Shown: positions 47,098-59,290, counted from the stretch's first letter. The stretch: 64,000 bases of DNA from Vicugna pacos (GCF_048564905.1 NC_132988.1:76130001-76194000); one strand, 5' to 3'. Notes: generated by a model not told the origin, from the sequence alone. Numbers and translations: made by a program.

Positions 47098-47112
47098 CCA
47101 CTAGATGGAGTC
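47098..47112 (+). promoter_or_regulatory. CTCF-like motif in the BMP3-PRKG2 spacer
   Basis: CCACTAGATGGAGTC on the plus strand fits the vertebrate CTCF core with about two deviations. It is a motif match only. Together with the minus-strand motif at 15237-15251 it would form a divergent pair around the 3' half of BMP3. Confidence 0.45.
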
Positions 47113-48558
47113 CAGTTATTAGTCTGAAGAGACAACATTGCATGTAAAGTTCATCCCAGCTTCCCTGGTTAACCAGAATGTGACCCACCGCCCTGCAGAA
47201 GGCTCTTAGACGGCACTTGCTTCCAGAGGGGACACTTCTAGATAAGCCTGGAGATCAAAGGGTTTTGTTTTTCTCTTCCTTGTGAATGAATTAGCCTTTG
47301 TGACGCTCTTCAGCACAATTCAAGGTTGCATTTAGATGCCCATAGACTCCCATGTCCTCTCCCTCGCCAGTTCTCACCTTTATTTTTGTTGCTTTTAAAG
47401 AGAAAGAGTATTCTGTGGCTCCCTCAGTCAGATATCCATCCTCAATCAGATATTTCTGCCCCCAAAGCTTTCTGAGCTATTAGATTTACCTGGTGAGAGA
47501 ATATGGCTGCACTGAAATAAGACAAAACATCAAGAAAGAGTTCCACCTAATTTATTCTAAAGGATTATTGCTGAATGGATCTAGAGTGGAATTCCTCCTG
47601 ACTACATGTTCAATTAAAACTCTTTCAGGAAACAATATTCAGGATTGCCTTGCATCACATTATTGTTCAGTCAGTTTTCACAGAGGACGTGACAAATTTT
47701 GCAATTGCCATCCTTTGGTATGCTAGAATACTTTCAAACTTGCACAGGTTTTAACAGTTGCCTGCACCCTGCTGACCTATCAAATATAAACACAAATGGG
47801 ATGTGGCTGAAAGTAAGGCAAACAGAACCCAGAATGGCAGTTCTAATCCTGAGCACTCCTGCTTTTTAAAATTCAAGGTCGTTCTGCTTCACTTGGACAA
47901 AAACAGATTGCCCCAATTTCCCCAGGAGGTTTCCCATCAGTCAAGTTACTTAATCTTCATTTCGAAATAAAGAAAATATCACCTTATAGGTTGATACTAA
48001 TATGTTTAATACTGGCCCCCTCTAAAAGGCTCAAGTTTGTAACAAATATGACAGAGCCCCTTGCATCAGCCTTTGCATTACGTAGCTTAAGAATGATTGA
48101 GACATTTAAGAGTCTTGGGAAAATAATCAACCGTTTAACCAGATAGTACTAGAGCACCATAAATGTGACTTAGAGGAAGCTTTCAGGTTAAAACAAAACC
48201 TCCCTGGTATATCTTTGATACTTCAAAACTGTATATATATATTATCACCTACCCCTGTAGGTTTTCTTTTAATGTATCCAGTTGAGGTAGAAAACGTATC
48301 TATTTTCTAAAATCTCTGTTTGCTCTCCTCCTACTTCCCTGATAAACACTAAAATTCACCAGCAAAAATGTTTGAGGATGGATGGGGTCTTGCAGCTTGA
48401 TATGAAAGCCAGAATGTTGGATAATGTTGATGGTCTACAAAACTTTAAAGATGACAGCCCCTGAATTTGCTGTAAATGCTGGAATTTCTGGGTAATGTAT
48501 GGACATCTCATTACATTCATAAAGATAGAACTTTGCATATTTGTGCATAACCTTGTCT

Positions 48559-48600
48559 AATGTGCTAATTTGAGCATTTAATGTACTAATTTGAGCATTT
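48559..48600 (+). repeat. Two-copy 21-bp tandem duplication
   Basis: AATGTGCTAATTTGAGCATTT is repeated at once as the same unit with one base changed. A small local duplication. Confidence 0.9.
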
Positions 48601-48924
48601 TAGGGTCTGTGTTAGGTTATAGCTTTGATCTCTAAAAGAAAAAAAAGCCATCAAATACTAAAAAGGAAATATTTGTGAAATCAACAGATTCAAGCCATGC
48701 TTTAAATTCTGAAGTTTTTATGTAAGGAAATAGAGTCTGTTCATTTCGAAGTATTTAAAGTTAAGGGACAACGAACAAATTCAAATATAATTGAATATAT
48801 GGATATCATAGTGGTAAAAGAGCATATGGAAAATATATATTGGATTAGGGAATCAGAAGATTGAAGCACTAATAAAGTTTTGCTAAAAACAGTGAAGTTA
48901 CTTAACTCTTCTGGGTTCAATCAC

Positions 48925-49650
48925 CTCATCCATAATTCATTCATTCATTCATCCAATATGTTTTTGTTGAATGCTTACGTATGCCAAGCGCTCTTCTAGA
49001 CACAGGACAGAGCCCTCTGTCTTCATCAAGTTTATATTCCACTGAAAGAAGACAGACAATTAGCAAAAGCCATAGATAAATACATAAATCGTGTATTATA
49101 TTAGAGAATGGTAAATGTTGTGTAATAAAGTAACAAGGGAGAGAGGGATAAAGTGTACTGGAAATGCTAAGTAGGGGCATCAAGAGAAAACACACTGGAA
49201 TGTGAGCTTTAGGTCAAAATCTAAAGGTAACTGTGTGGGGGAAAGGCATTCCTGGGAGAGGGAGGAGCCAGTGCAAAGTCCACAAGGCGGGAGTGTAACT
49301 GCCATGCTTGAGAAGAGCAAAGAGGCTGATATGGTGGAGTGGAGTGAGCGAGAGAAAACAGTGAGACAGGAAGTCAGGGAGAGAACAGAGATAAGTGGAG
49401 TGAATTCCACTACAGGGAGTGAGTAATTATGACTCTTCCTCTGAATGACATGAGAAGTCATCATAGGGTTTTGGAGAGAGAAGTGATACTGTCTGGCTTA
49501 TATTTGACCAGATCACTTGGACTGCTATACTGGGAACAGGTGGAATGAGGGCAGAAGTAGAAGCTGTGAGGCCAGCAAGACAACTGTCTCAATAATCTAG
49601 GGAAAAGGTAGTGGTGCCTTGAAGCAGGGGCAGCGGTCCGGATGCTATGC
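48925..49650 (+). repeat. Ancient interspersed repeat, class uncertain
   Basis: An (ATTC)n start and then 'ttgttgaatgcttacgtatg', 'aaaggcattcctgggagagg', 'aggagccagtgcaaagtcc' and 'aagtgatactgtctggctt' recall a widespread ancient mammalian repeat. I could not assign it between L2/L3-type LINEs and other old families. Confidence 0.35.
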
Positions 49651-49739
49651 TATCTGCATCTCAAATCAGATGTAGTAATTCAGATGAAGATGACTTGGAA
49701 GTTGTAAATTTATTCACAAGTATAAGATAGTAATAATGT

Positions 49740-50800
49740 TCTTGTTTTAAAGTTTTTGACTATTATTTCGTGTAGACTATTCCAGATCAACTTTAGAAAT
49801 GCTTTGTCAGGTTCATTAAAAAAAAAAAATATATATATAGCTTCTTTTACAAAGAGATTTTTCTAAACTGGATCCTGAATTGTATCTTTTTAAAATGATC
49901 TATCAATATGATTATATACATTTCCATTAATCCATTTATCTTACACATTCCATTAATACATTTTCAAGTTGTTAAGAGTTAAACTTTACCTGGTTGCAGT
50001 GAATGAATCTTGTGACATAGTTTTGGATTTGATGTGCTAATATCTTATTTAAGATTTTGCATCTATTTTTATAAATAAGATTGGTGTCCCTTTTTTTTTT
50101 CATTATATTACTAGAGTTGGATATCGTGGTTTTACTAACTAAGAAAATGAATTTGGAAGTATCAAAGGAATGGTCTGAACCCGAGTAGATTATCTGGGCT
50201 GGTTGCCTCGTGGGAGTAGGAGTCACCATTTCATTTTGATCAATTCAGACATTCCATCTCCACATGAGTTGATTCTTAGTGACTTACAAGCTCTTGAAAA
50301 TTATCCTTCTTGTCTACATTTGTAATTATTTTCTCATTTAAATTAATCCACATCTGTAGTTACTCTTTCTCTTATCCCTAGCATTATTTATTTATGTTTT
50401 CTCTATCTCTATGTGTTGATCTTACCTATTTTTCCTATTATAATTACCTTTTAAAAAAATCAGCTTTTGTCTGTTATAAAGATCTAAGTTTTTTTTTTTC
50501 ATTAAACGATGCTTCAATCAACAAAATATTTTCTTCTCCTTTCCTTGGATTTATTTATTTATTTATTTTTCTAGCCTTTTGTGGTGTTTACTTATTTTCA
50601 ATTTTTACAGTGTTTTACAAAGTTCACTTAAGAATAACCGTTTTCCTTGAGTACTGTTTTACGGTATCCCACAGGTTTTTGAAATGTATTGCTCATGTTC
50701 TTATTAATTTCTGCCTTGAAATTTTATATTTTAAAGTCATCATTAAAGCTAAGTCATTTTGGAGAAAAAAAAAGTAATGTCCTACTGAGTAGTTATCTGG
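49740..50800 (-). mobile_element. Old L1 ORF2 region, antisense
   Basis: AT-rich stretch whose words match the antisense of L1 ORF2: 'gctaatatcttatttaagat', 'ctatttttataaataagatt', 'ggtgtccc', 'gtttacttattttcaattt' and 'tacggtatcccacaggtttt'. It is strongly diverged with no intact frame. A (TTTA)n run lies at about 50552-50570. Confidence 0.55.
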
Positions 50801-51128
50801 GGGTTATCCTCTTATTGGCTCTAGTTTTATTGTATTGCACGCTGGGTTGTTTTTTCCAACCTACTTTTGAACACAATAAGTATATCTCTGGTAAATCTAA
50901 AGATCTTTTATCCAAAATTTAATATAACATACAACAACTTTAATTTGGATGAAGTGCATTTAAGCAAAATAAATATAGACAAATTTTCTGCCATTAAATT
51001 TATATTTTGGAAAAAAACACTCTAACAGAAGTACAAATGGTAACTGACAAGAGAGCTAGGTTAGAAGTGAGGAGAACAATCCCCAAGAGTTGAAATAATC
51101 CCAGCAAGAGATGGTGTCAGCCCATGCA

Positions 51129-51155
51129 GAGGTGAGAGGTGAGAGGTGAGAGGGG
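51129..51155 (+). repeat. Short GGTGAGA tandem repeat
   Basis: A 7-bp unit (GGTGAGA) repeats about three and a half times just before the SINE. Confidence 0.85.
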
Positions 51156-51160
51156 GTTCA

Positions 51161-51262
51161 GTTCTTTTGTTTGTTTTTTGTTAGTGGAGGGACTGGGGAT
51201 TGAACCCAGGACCTCCTGCAGGCTAAGCATGCCTCTACCATTGAGCTCTAATACCCCCATCC
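51161..51262 (-). mobile_element. tRNA-derived SINE, Vic-1-like (camelid)
   Basis: On the minus strand it reads GGGGGTATTAGAGCTCAATG, then GTAGAGGCATGCTTAGCCTG, with a pol III B box GGTTCAATCCC and an ending 'agtccctccactaac' before an A-rich tail. An A-box-like segment is present as in tRNA-derived SINEs. The body matches what I remember of the Vic-1 SINE of camelids and is the main clue to the lineage. Confidence 0.75.
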
Positions 51263-51402
51263 TTGAGGAGTTAAGTTTTGAACTGAGTTTGTAGTAACTA
51301 GAAAATTTAGGTGGGTATGATCAGAGTGGCCTGGAGCTCAGTGGTAAGGTCTGGTCTAGGGGCAAGAGCTTGGAGTCACAGGGATAAATTAGAGGTTGGA
51401 GA

Positions 51403-51640
51403 TTAACAAACATGCATTACTATATATGAAATAGATAAATGACAAGGATCTACCATATAGTGCAGGGAACTATATTCAATTTCTTGTAATAACCTATAAT
51501 GGAAAAGAATCTGAAAAGAAAAAATCTATTTGTTTGTACGTATCTGTATAACTGAATCACTTTGCTGTACTCCTGAAGCTAACATTATAAATCAACTACA
51601 CGTCAATTAAAATCTTTAAAAATAAATAAATAAAAATAAA
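51403..51640 (+). mobile_element. L1 3' UTR insertion, plus orientation
   Basis: Sense L1 3' end: 'gtgcagggaactatattcaa', 'ataacctataatggaaaaga', 'ctgtataactgaatcacttt' and 'aaatcaactacacgtcaatt', ending in a (TAAA)n-like tail. It appears to interrupt an older unassigned repeat. Confidence 0.75.
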
Positions 51641-52849
51641 GCAGGAGGTGGAGCCATTTGTAAGGAGGAGTGGGCCAAAGGAATTTAGAAAAGTGGTGAA
51701 GGTTTGATTTGCTATAGAGCAGTCGTGAAGAATGGAGCGGGAATACCAGAGTCCTGAATAGAAGATTAAGTCCAAAGTACTGAATTTATAGTTGTATCTT
51801 TATATAGGCTAGTTGGCCTGGATAACCACAGAGGCCAAGTCTGACAGCTTGTTGACCCTCTCCCTGGAGAAGTGGGAAAAGAAGCAGGATTTAGGGGAGG
51901 AAAGTTGAGGAACTGTGTTTTGCACTTGTTGCTCTGGACAGCATTGGGGTCAGTGGATTGGGTCTATTCCATGGAAGCGAGGTGCTGTAGACTCCTGCGA
52001 AAGGAAGACGTGATGTATCTAGGAAGTGAGGTCGATTACTAGAGCAGCTGAATGCAACAACTGCGATCCCAGTTCTGCTTCATTCCAATACAAACGAAAA
52101 AGGAAGCTGAAACTGCACTTAGCATGAAGAGAGAAAAAAAGCTAAGTTTAAAACACTCCACTTTCTAAAACGATTACAACATTATTTGTCTATAATATGC
52201 ATCTTTTCTTTTTTTTTTTTTGACTGACACCCTGGTACTGTGTATGATTGAGAATATTTTTTACCACAACTGTTACATCTGATTTAAGTTAGCACATGAA
52301 AGGCAAGCTTTTTCATTTTAACTAGTTTTGCACCTAGAAAATATACCACACAACACACTGGATTTAAAACCTTTTTTCACCCAGTAAATGGTCATAGTAA
52401 TGGGAGTGACGTTAACCCTTCTGACCTTCAGCTATGAATGTAATGCACACAGAAGTTCCTTTAAAAATGTTGGTTGAATAAAATTTTGAAGCGTGTTAGT
52501 GTATTTTCCCTCCAGGGTAACGTTTCCTCATCTATTAAATAGTAGAAACAATAACTTCATAAAGTTGAGGCATAAAGTTCAGACAAGATAACATTTATGA
52601 AATACTTAGCACACTGCCTGTCACATAAGTTTTTAAGATGTTTGTCCCTTTCCTTTTTTTTTTTAACTTGAACAATGAAATCACCCATATTTGGCAACCT
52701 TAGTTGAAAAATAACTGAGACCACAGTTTGCAAACTGTTCTTAGAAGAAAGAATATTTTTTAAAAGTATAAATATGTGCATATACTTACATATATATTTA
52801 TACGCATGCATATACCTGTGTGCATATATTTACTCACCTAGAACCTTGA

Positions 52850-53560
52850 ACACCCCAAGAATCATTCTTGTTGCTTCTTCTCTTTATCTCATTCTTCACG
52901 TCCATTCCTGTCACTCATCACCTCTTTCCAAAACACAGCTCCAACTTGCCCATCACTCTTTGTACATGACCCATTTGACAATCCAGTCTGAGCCAGTTCC
53001 CACTGGTTTTCTCCTGAATTAGATAATTCGACTGCCTGCTTTTTGGTCCACCTGCTTCCTTTATTCCCCAATCTATGCTCCTTCATAGCATGGCCACCAG
53101 AGTGATCTTTTGAAAACATAAATCAGATCAAGTCACTCTCCTGCTCTAATGGAAAAAGATAAAATAAAATGTCCTCATGTTTCATTTAAGATCAAAACCA
53201 AACTCTTTCCTGTGGTCTATGAGGTTCTCATAGTCTGGCCCTGCCTACCTCTCACTAGGCAGCTCTCACTATTCTGGAAACTTAACAAGACTTCTTTCTG
53301 TTTCTCGAACTTGCCAAATCCATTAATTCCCCCACAGCTTCTGCATCTGATTTCTTTGTCTGGAACACTTTTTCCTAGACTGTCTCAAGGTTGTTACCTT
53401 TTTGCCATTCAAGTCTCATCTCAAATGTTACTTACTCTGGAAAGCATTTTCTCACCATTATTCAAAGCCGTTCTCACCTCTCCTCAGCCTCACATTATCC
53501 TATTTAATAGAGTTTATCACCATAATGAATTCTTGTTTATTTATCTCAGCAAACGGGAAG
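52850..53560 (+). repeat. L2 LINE, long copy
   Basis: The best L2 copy here. Signature order: 'agcatggccaccagagtgat', 'tcagatcaagtcactctcct', 'ggtctatgaggttctcatag', 'tctggccctgcctacctctc', 'gtctggaacactttttccta' and 'tcaagtctcatctcaaatgt'. Plus orientation. Frames within it (for example 53149-53595) are remnants without function. Confidence 0.8.
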
Positions 53561-54599
53561 TAATTCTTCTTTTGAATTTTGAATTATTAATGTGATTTTG
53601 TTTTTGCCCGCTGAGAATAAATCTTGGTTCTTTTCTTGAATCATACACCTGCTGATTAGGATTTGTCCCAGTTAGGGTTGCGCTAAGAAAGTCTTCAGTA
53701 ACACTAAGCTTTTGGAATTCAGAAGCCAGGCTTTGGTCCTGAGAAAGCTTGATCTAAATTCCTCTATCACCTTTAGCTTATAAAGGATCAGACTTTGTGG
53801 AAGAGATCAGAGAATTTTATATATATAAGGAAAGTCCAGACAGAAGAGAAAACTTGCCCTTTTCTAGCTTCAGGGAACTGTGGAAGGAAAGAGGGAGGAG
53901 AGGAAGCCCCTCTTTCCCATGTTTGGGACTCATCACAGGCTGCTCTAGAATAAATGGCACTTGGTCCTGTCTCTGTTGTTCATTGTCTGTATTGTTTATT
54001 GCTGAACACCAGTGACCGGTACAGAGTAGTCACCAAAATATTTGTTGAGAGAGTCAATCAATAGAACAGTTGATTGATTTACTAGTTAATTAGTTTGTGC
54101 ATATGCATTTATTGGAGAGGATGTGGTTGCCAGGAGCTACTCTACCTGCGGATGAAGGAGGTGGGGGAACTAGGCACAGGAAGTCTGGCAGAAGCAGAAC
54201 TAAACATTTTTTGAAAACAGCCAACACCACTCAGTGAAGTAAATCACCTGCTGCTATCAAGCAGAAGATTTAATTTGCATCTGAGGGAAAATGTCAGAAT
54301 TGAGAGGGAAGAACAAAGAGAGTCTGCAAAGGCTTGACACGAAGATTTAAGTAAAGAAGAAGCACTTAACACTGGAGAGGCACGAGAGGGTCCATCATTC
54401 ATCTGCCTGTAAAGTGATTTGATAGAGTGAGCTTTGTGGTTGATGTTCCACGGACATTTTTTTCAATAATCTTTCTGGTAATTAGCCTGTTTCTCAATTT
54501 CAAGTATATATTTTAAAAATAAATGTTGTTCTTTATTACAAAATATAAGTTCAATGCAGAAAACTTAGAAGAAAATATCCGTGATCACACCACCTGGAG

Positions 54600-54735
54600 A
54601 TGACCCTCAGTTAAGTCTTCATCTGCTAAACTGGAGTGCATACAAGGGCTGTGACTTCTGCCCTCTGCTGTATCCTCAGCATCTAGAATAGTGCCTGGAA
54701 CAGAGCTTGATTAATAATGGTTGAATGTATCAATT
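54600..54735 (+). repeat. L2 3' end fragment
   Basis: 'ctgctgtatcctcagcatct', 'agaatagtgcctggaacaga' and 'ttaataatggttgaatgt' match the L2 terminus. Confidence 0.65.
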
Positions 54736-55739
54736 ACGACATGCATTAAATATCTTTCTTCACATTCACTATTCATTAGAATAAGAGGATTCCCCTTACT
54801 CCTTCTGATCAAGAAAAAAATACGTATTTTAATATTTTTGTTAGACTTTATTGACTTTACTTTCTTTGGCCTTGACTCATGGAATGAATTTCTAAGCATT
54901 TCCAGGCATATCTTAATTTTGTGACTCTCTGCACTCCATTTACCGTACTTGGTTTCCAGGACTGATGCATTGCCAGGGTTCTTCCTTGATCTCATTGTAT
55001 TTTCTTCGGCTTTTTATCTTCTCAGTGCGTGTCTACTTGTTTTTCCCTCACTGATAAAGTTTATATTTATCAAAACGAATTTCATGCTACTTTTGATTAT
55101 GCCATTTTAAATTTATAACAATTAAATAAACAAAAATATCTTGGTTTTATACTTTCCGAAACTGAAAATGCTCCAGCTCTGATTCAGTCGCGAGCTTGCC
55201 TGTCAATCACCTGAGACAGACTGCTATTGCTGGTATCAGTGGCGTCACATGGCCTGTGCTCTATCTACACATTGATAAATATTGGGTGGAAAGACAGGAA
55301 GCAAATCGCGTTAATTAAAAATTCAAATTGGATTAATTACATAAGAATAATGACATACACACATATATATAGGTTTGAAACTGAGTGAATCTGTAGTGCG
55401 TCAGTTTAGCTAAGCCAGAAGCATGTTTCCTGGAGCTCCTTTCTCAGTGTGGTTCTGAGCTTGGCTTTGTCACAAGACAAATCTGCATAAGACCTGAAAA
55501 GCCCAAGCCAGTAGCAACCATGTTTGTACTCTGGAGGTCAGCGCAAGATCAGGCACTGTTGCAGCTCGTGCACATTTTTGTTGATCTGCTGGCTCACCTT
55601 GTGGGGGAAGAGCAACAGCCAAACCTGTGGTCCCTCCAGCTCCAGCCAGATTGCTCCTTTGGCACTGGCAAATCCCGAGCCAGGTATGCGTGAAAGGTGC
55701 CAGCTTATCCTGCAAGCCACTCGTATGGCCAAGGTTGGC

Positions 55740-56900
55740 AACCATGAAAGACAGACACAGATTCTAATTTGTCTTCATAGATTCTGGTCTGTCATCACAA
55801 ATTCCAGTTTTTCCTCAAGGATTCTGGTTTGTCCTCTTGTGTCCAGTTTGTTCTTGTTTCTTCCACTTCATGTCTGTCTTTCCTTCCCAATCTCATAGTT
55901 TAATTCAATACACAGTTCCTGGCTCACAGGTTCCGTGGGTCAGGAATATGGGAGTTGTTTATCTGGCTCCTCTGGCTGATGGGCTCTCACTAGGCTTTGA
56001 CCAAGTATTGGCCAAGGTTACAGTCTCATCTGCAGGCTCAGCTGAAGGAGGACCTGCTTCCAAGCTACCGCTGTGGTTGTTGGCTGGATTCAGTTCATCA
56101 CAGGTTGGGGGACTGTGGGCTACATTTCTTCACTGGCTGTGGCCAGAGACTCCCTTAGTTATTTGCCACATGAACCTCTCCATAGAGAAGCTCCCATAAT
56201 GGCAGCTGGCTTCCTTCAGATCAAGAAAATGAGAGAGCAAGAAACGGTGAGCAGGACAGAAGCAGAGTTACTTCATAATGTCATCTCAGAAGTGACATCC
56301 CATCTCTTTTTAGTATATTCTCTTTGCTGGAAGAAAGTCACTAGATTCAGCCAACACTGAAGGGGAGGGATTATAATAGGGCCTGAACACCGTAAGCAGG
56401 GATCATTGGAAGCCATCTTTGGTTTTTTTTTTTTTTCCAACAAAAGGTCTCATGTATTTATTAGCACTAGTGCAGAAACACTGATGCCAAGAGAAAAATC
56501 ATTTCCCCAATTAAACACATCCAGACTTTCAGATAGTAGAGATGTTTTCTTAGTGATATAGTAAGATGCAGATGACCTCGACACAGGATAAGTATGTGTG
56601 CCACCTCATGTGCGTGACTCCTTATAGACGCAGCTTAGTTTTTCTTAATGTCTTCTTTTGGAGTTGTACCTGATTTTATTAATAGTTTTCATGTGAATCC
56701 ATTGGGGAATGGGGTGATTCCACTTTTGTTTCTTGGCCAGGAATCGCTTGGTCCTGAAAGTCTTGTGAGAAGACGTGACAAGCAAGTTCAACTGCACATA
56801 GGATGGCAGAGAAGAGAAGAGAAGAGAGGGAAGCCATCTTTGAAGCTGACCACCACACCCTCTCAAACAGGCAAAAGGCCTTCTAAACACTTTAAGCATA
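55740..56900 (+). repeat. Ancient interspersed repeat, class uncertain, host to a pseudogene
   Basis: Words such as 'aattccagtttttcctcaag', 'gaacctctccatagagaagc', 'aatggcagctggcttccttc' and 'gggatcattggaagccatct', resuming after the RPL39 copy with 'aagctgaccaccacac', recall a common ancient mammalian repeat. I cannot name the family with certainty. The pseudogene at 56422-56828 interrupts it. The sequence just before it (55470-55740) matches nothing I know. Confidence 0.45.
56408..56842 (-). pseudogene. RPL39 (pseudogene): RPL39 processed pseudogene
   Basis: An intronless, reverse-transcribed copy of the ribosomal protein L39 mRNA. On the minus strand codons give [19 protein letters not shown], then [20 protein letters not shown], nearly the full 51-residue protein. 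The former start is ACG (56774-56776). One base is missing shortly after RRH, where a stop now falls, so the C-terminal WRRTKLGL is lost. Substitutions include I8T, Q18W, R20H and G31I relative to human. A 3' UTR with AATAAA (near 56455) and a poly(A) tract, seen as a T-run at 56423-56437, follows. Identical 14-bp direct repeats GGAAGCCATCTTTG flank it at 56408-56421 and 56829-56842. These are hallmarks of L1-mediated retroposition. It is not expected to be functional. Confidence 0.93.
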
Positions 56901-57589
56901 TGCTATACATGCCCTCTCTTTAAAAAAAAAATAGAATTTCTAAGAATCTTTTTTTCCCACAGCATCTTCACAGAAAAGATGCATAAGTATAACATTTGTC
57001 TAATGGAGTGGATCATGAATTCATACATAGGAAACTCACAAAGTTTTTAAAGGAAATGTATCAGCTTGGAATAAAGAGAGACAAACAAACTGGAAAAAGG
57101 CATCTCTACCACTAAACGTTTACAGGCAGGAAACAGGCTAAGAAGTCAACTCAGTTGGAAATATCAGACATATCTTACAGAAAAAAAAAGGATAACTCAG
57201 AGGCAGAACCAAGATTCTACCTGGTGGAGCCAAATGCTATGGAGAACAATTCACAGGGAGTAGGACTGAGCCTTAAGCAGAGAAATGGTAACAAGTTTCA
57301 GAATTCTACAGCTCAGTGCTGCTTTGTGCCTCTCACGTTCTCCCTCTCAGAACACAAGGATCTGTTGTTATCCTTCAGTTGTCTCACCATTCTGTGTTGT
57401 GAGTATGGGGACGGATAACTTGTTAACTTAGTTCATAGACTTTCTGACCTAAAAGAATGTGTCCAAAGAGTTACACCTGAGGAGCCTCATCCGTACCTGA
57501 ATTGAATTTAGATGACAAGATCCCAGACTTGAGCTTAAGTCTGAGGCAATGAGATGATATTTTTAGGGAGGTTCTTGAGAGGGAGTAAG

Positions 57590-58195
57590 TTTATTTTGCA
57601 CATGGCAGTAATGTAAATAGTCTGTAGCCAGAAAGTGGGTTGTGGCAGTTTTAAAACTTGATTGCAAATTCTTTGAAACTCTCCTCATTAAGAACTGGAG
57701 TTTATATTCCCTCCCCTCAAATCTGGTGGGCTTGCATTTCCACCAATAGAGTATGGCAGAAATGATGCTATGTGACTCCAAGGCTGGTTCATAAAGTTTA
57801 TATAGCCTCTCTTTGTTGGCTGGAATACCTGCTCTTGAAGCCCCAAGGCACCACAAAATGCACTGGTCTACTCTATGGACATCATAATGTGAGGCATTCA
57901 AATCATGCTGAGGATGTGTACGGGCATGCAGAACAGCAGTCTTAGTCTTTGAGTAGTCCCAGCCTGGGTTCCAGATACACGGGCGAAGGCTCCCAGCCAT
58001 TGAGTCACCCCCATCTCTGACTCTTTCTGCTTGATGCCCCAGATACTGTGGTACAGAGACAAACCATACTTGCCACATGCTGTCCAAATTCCTGACCCAC
58101 AGACTCAAGAAGAAGAATAAAATGGTGTTCCAAGCAACCAAGTTGTGGGTTAATTTGTTATATTGTTATAGCAACTGGAACTAAGCCATGGAAAA
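57590..58195 (+). mobile_element. Old LTR fossil (MaLR/ERVL-type)
   Basis: A stretch of about 600 bp with 'tctggtgggcttgcatttcc', 'atgatgctatgtgactccaa', 'cctgctcttgaagccccaag' and the typical end 'caagttgtgggttaatttgt', then 'tatagcaactggaactaa'. It resembles LTRs of the MaLR group. A long chance frame runs through it on the minus strand (57563-58141). No coding retroviral parts adjoin. Ancient and diverged. Confidence 0.6.
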
Positions 58196-58454
58196 CCATC
58201 ACAGCAACTGAGAATGAAAGGCATATTTTTGAGGCCAATATTTAGCTTTGAAGGCAGTCAATAGGCAGTGTGTTTATAATTATTTTAGAATCTTGTATGA
58301 ATGAGATAATGGATGTAAATACTCATAGTATAATACCTGGCAATAAAAAACAAAGATTTATTATTATGCCAAAAGAAATATATGTATACGTTTATTTCCA
58401 AATGGTTATTTTCAATGACCCACAAGTAATAATAGTCTGGCCCAATGTTCCAAG

Positions 58455-58605
58455 GCTTCACATGTACCATCTGTAAGTTACAGACGAATAAAGATGTGGT
58501 TTGTTATTATCCAAGGTCACACAAATCTGGGCAGAGCAGGAATTCAAACCCATTTTTATTTTAGTCCAAATCTCTTACTTTTCACCACTACATTCTCCTC
58601 CCTCC
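58455..58605 (-). repeat. MIR SINE fragment
   Basis: 'gtaccatctgtaagttacag', 'atccaaggtcacacaaatct', 'gggcagagcaggaattcaaa' and 'cccatttttattttagtcc' fit the reverse-complement MIR. Confidence 0.7.
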
Positions 58606-59039
58606 AGACATTTTAATATTTAGGGAAAAGATTAAGAAACTACCCTTGTGAAAACTTGGCCCCAAAGAGAAGAGGCTCAAGAATGAAAAAGTAACTTTGC
58701 ACCCAGAAAAGAGATATTAGGAATGCTTTAATGATTAGGAATATGATAGGTCTGTATATAGAGGGATCATTTTGTCTATTTTCTAAGAATATATATATAT
58801 CCTTAATTTATAAAAAATTAAAATTTAGAAACTTAGATGAGCAGAGAGCTCTTAATAAAGCACTTATTTTGGTGAGAGTTCACCATATTCACTAAAATTT
58901 GATTAACCATCTTTACTTTATGATTTAAAAAAAGAGAAAAGATTGATACTCAATTTAATTGGCACAACTGTGCATACAGATACAATCTGACAGATAAGGT
59001 TCAGGACGAAGTGGTTATTAAGGCCCCTTTAATTCTAAC

Positions 59040-59290
59040 AGAGATAGTAACAGTAGCTCCCATCCATGCAGAACTGATTATTTCATTCATATTGGCGAAG
59101 GACTCTCTAAATATCAATTTACTCCCCAAAACAGGCCTCTAAAGTAGCTATTACTTTACTGTGCTTTTTTTTTTACAGGTGAGAAAGCTAGTACTCAAAA
59201 AAGGGGAGTCATTTTCTCAAGGTCACCCAGCTAGGAAATAGCAGAATTGGGATTATGGGTCAATCTCTCATTTCTTCATCTTTATAAAGT
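59040..59290 (-). repeat. MIR SINE
   Basis: 'attggcgaaggactctctaa', 'tttacaggtgagaaagctag', 'tctcaaggtcacccagctag' and 'aatagcagaattgggattat': reverse-complement MIR next to the presumed PRKG2 3' end. Confidence 0.7.

Noticed and set aside
51161-51262. A tRNA gene on the minus strand
   Set aside because: The A- and B-box-like segments belong to a SINE head followed by an A-rich tail; the cloverleaf is not complete.
57563-58141. 192-codon minus-strand frame
   Set aside because: It lies antisense across an old LTR of the MaLR kind and resembles no protein.
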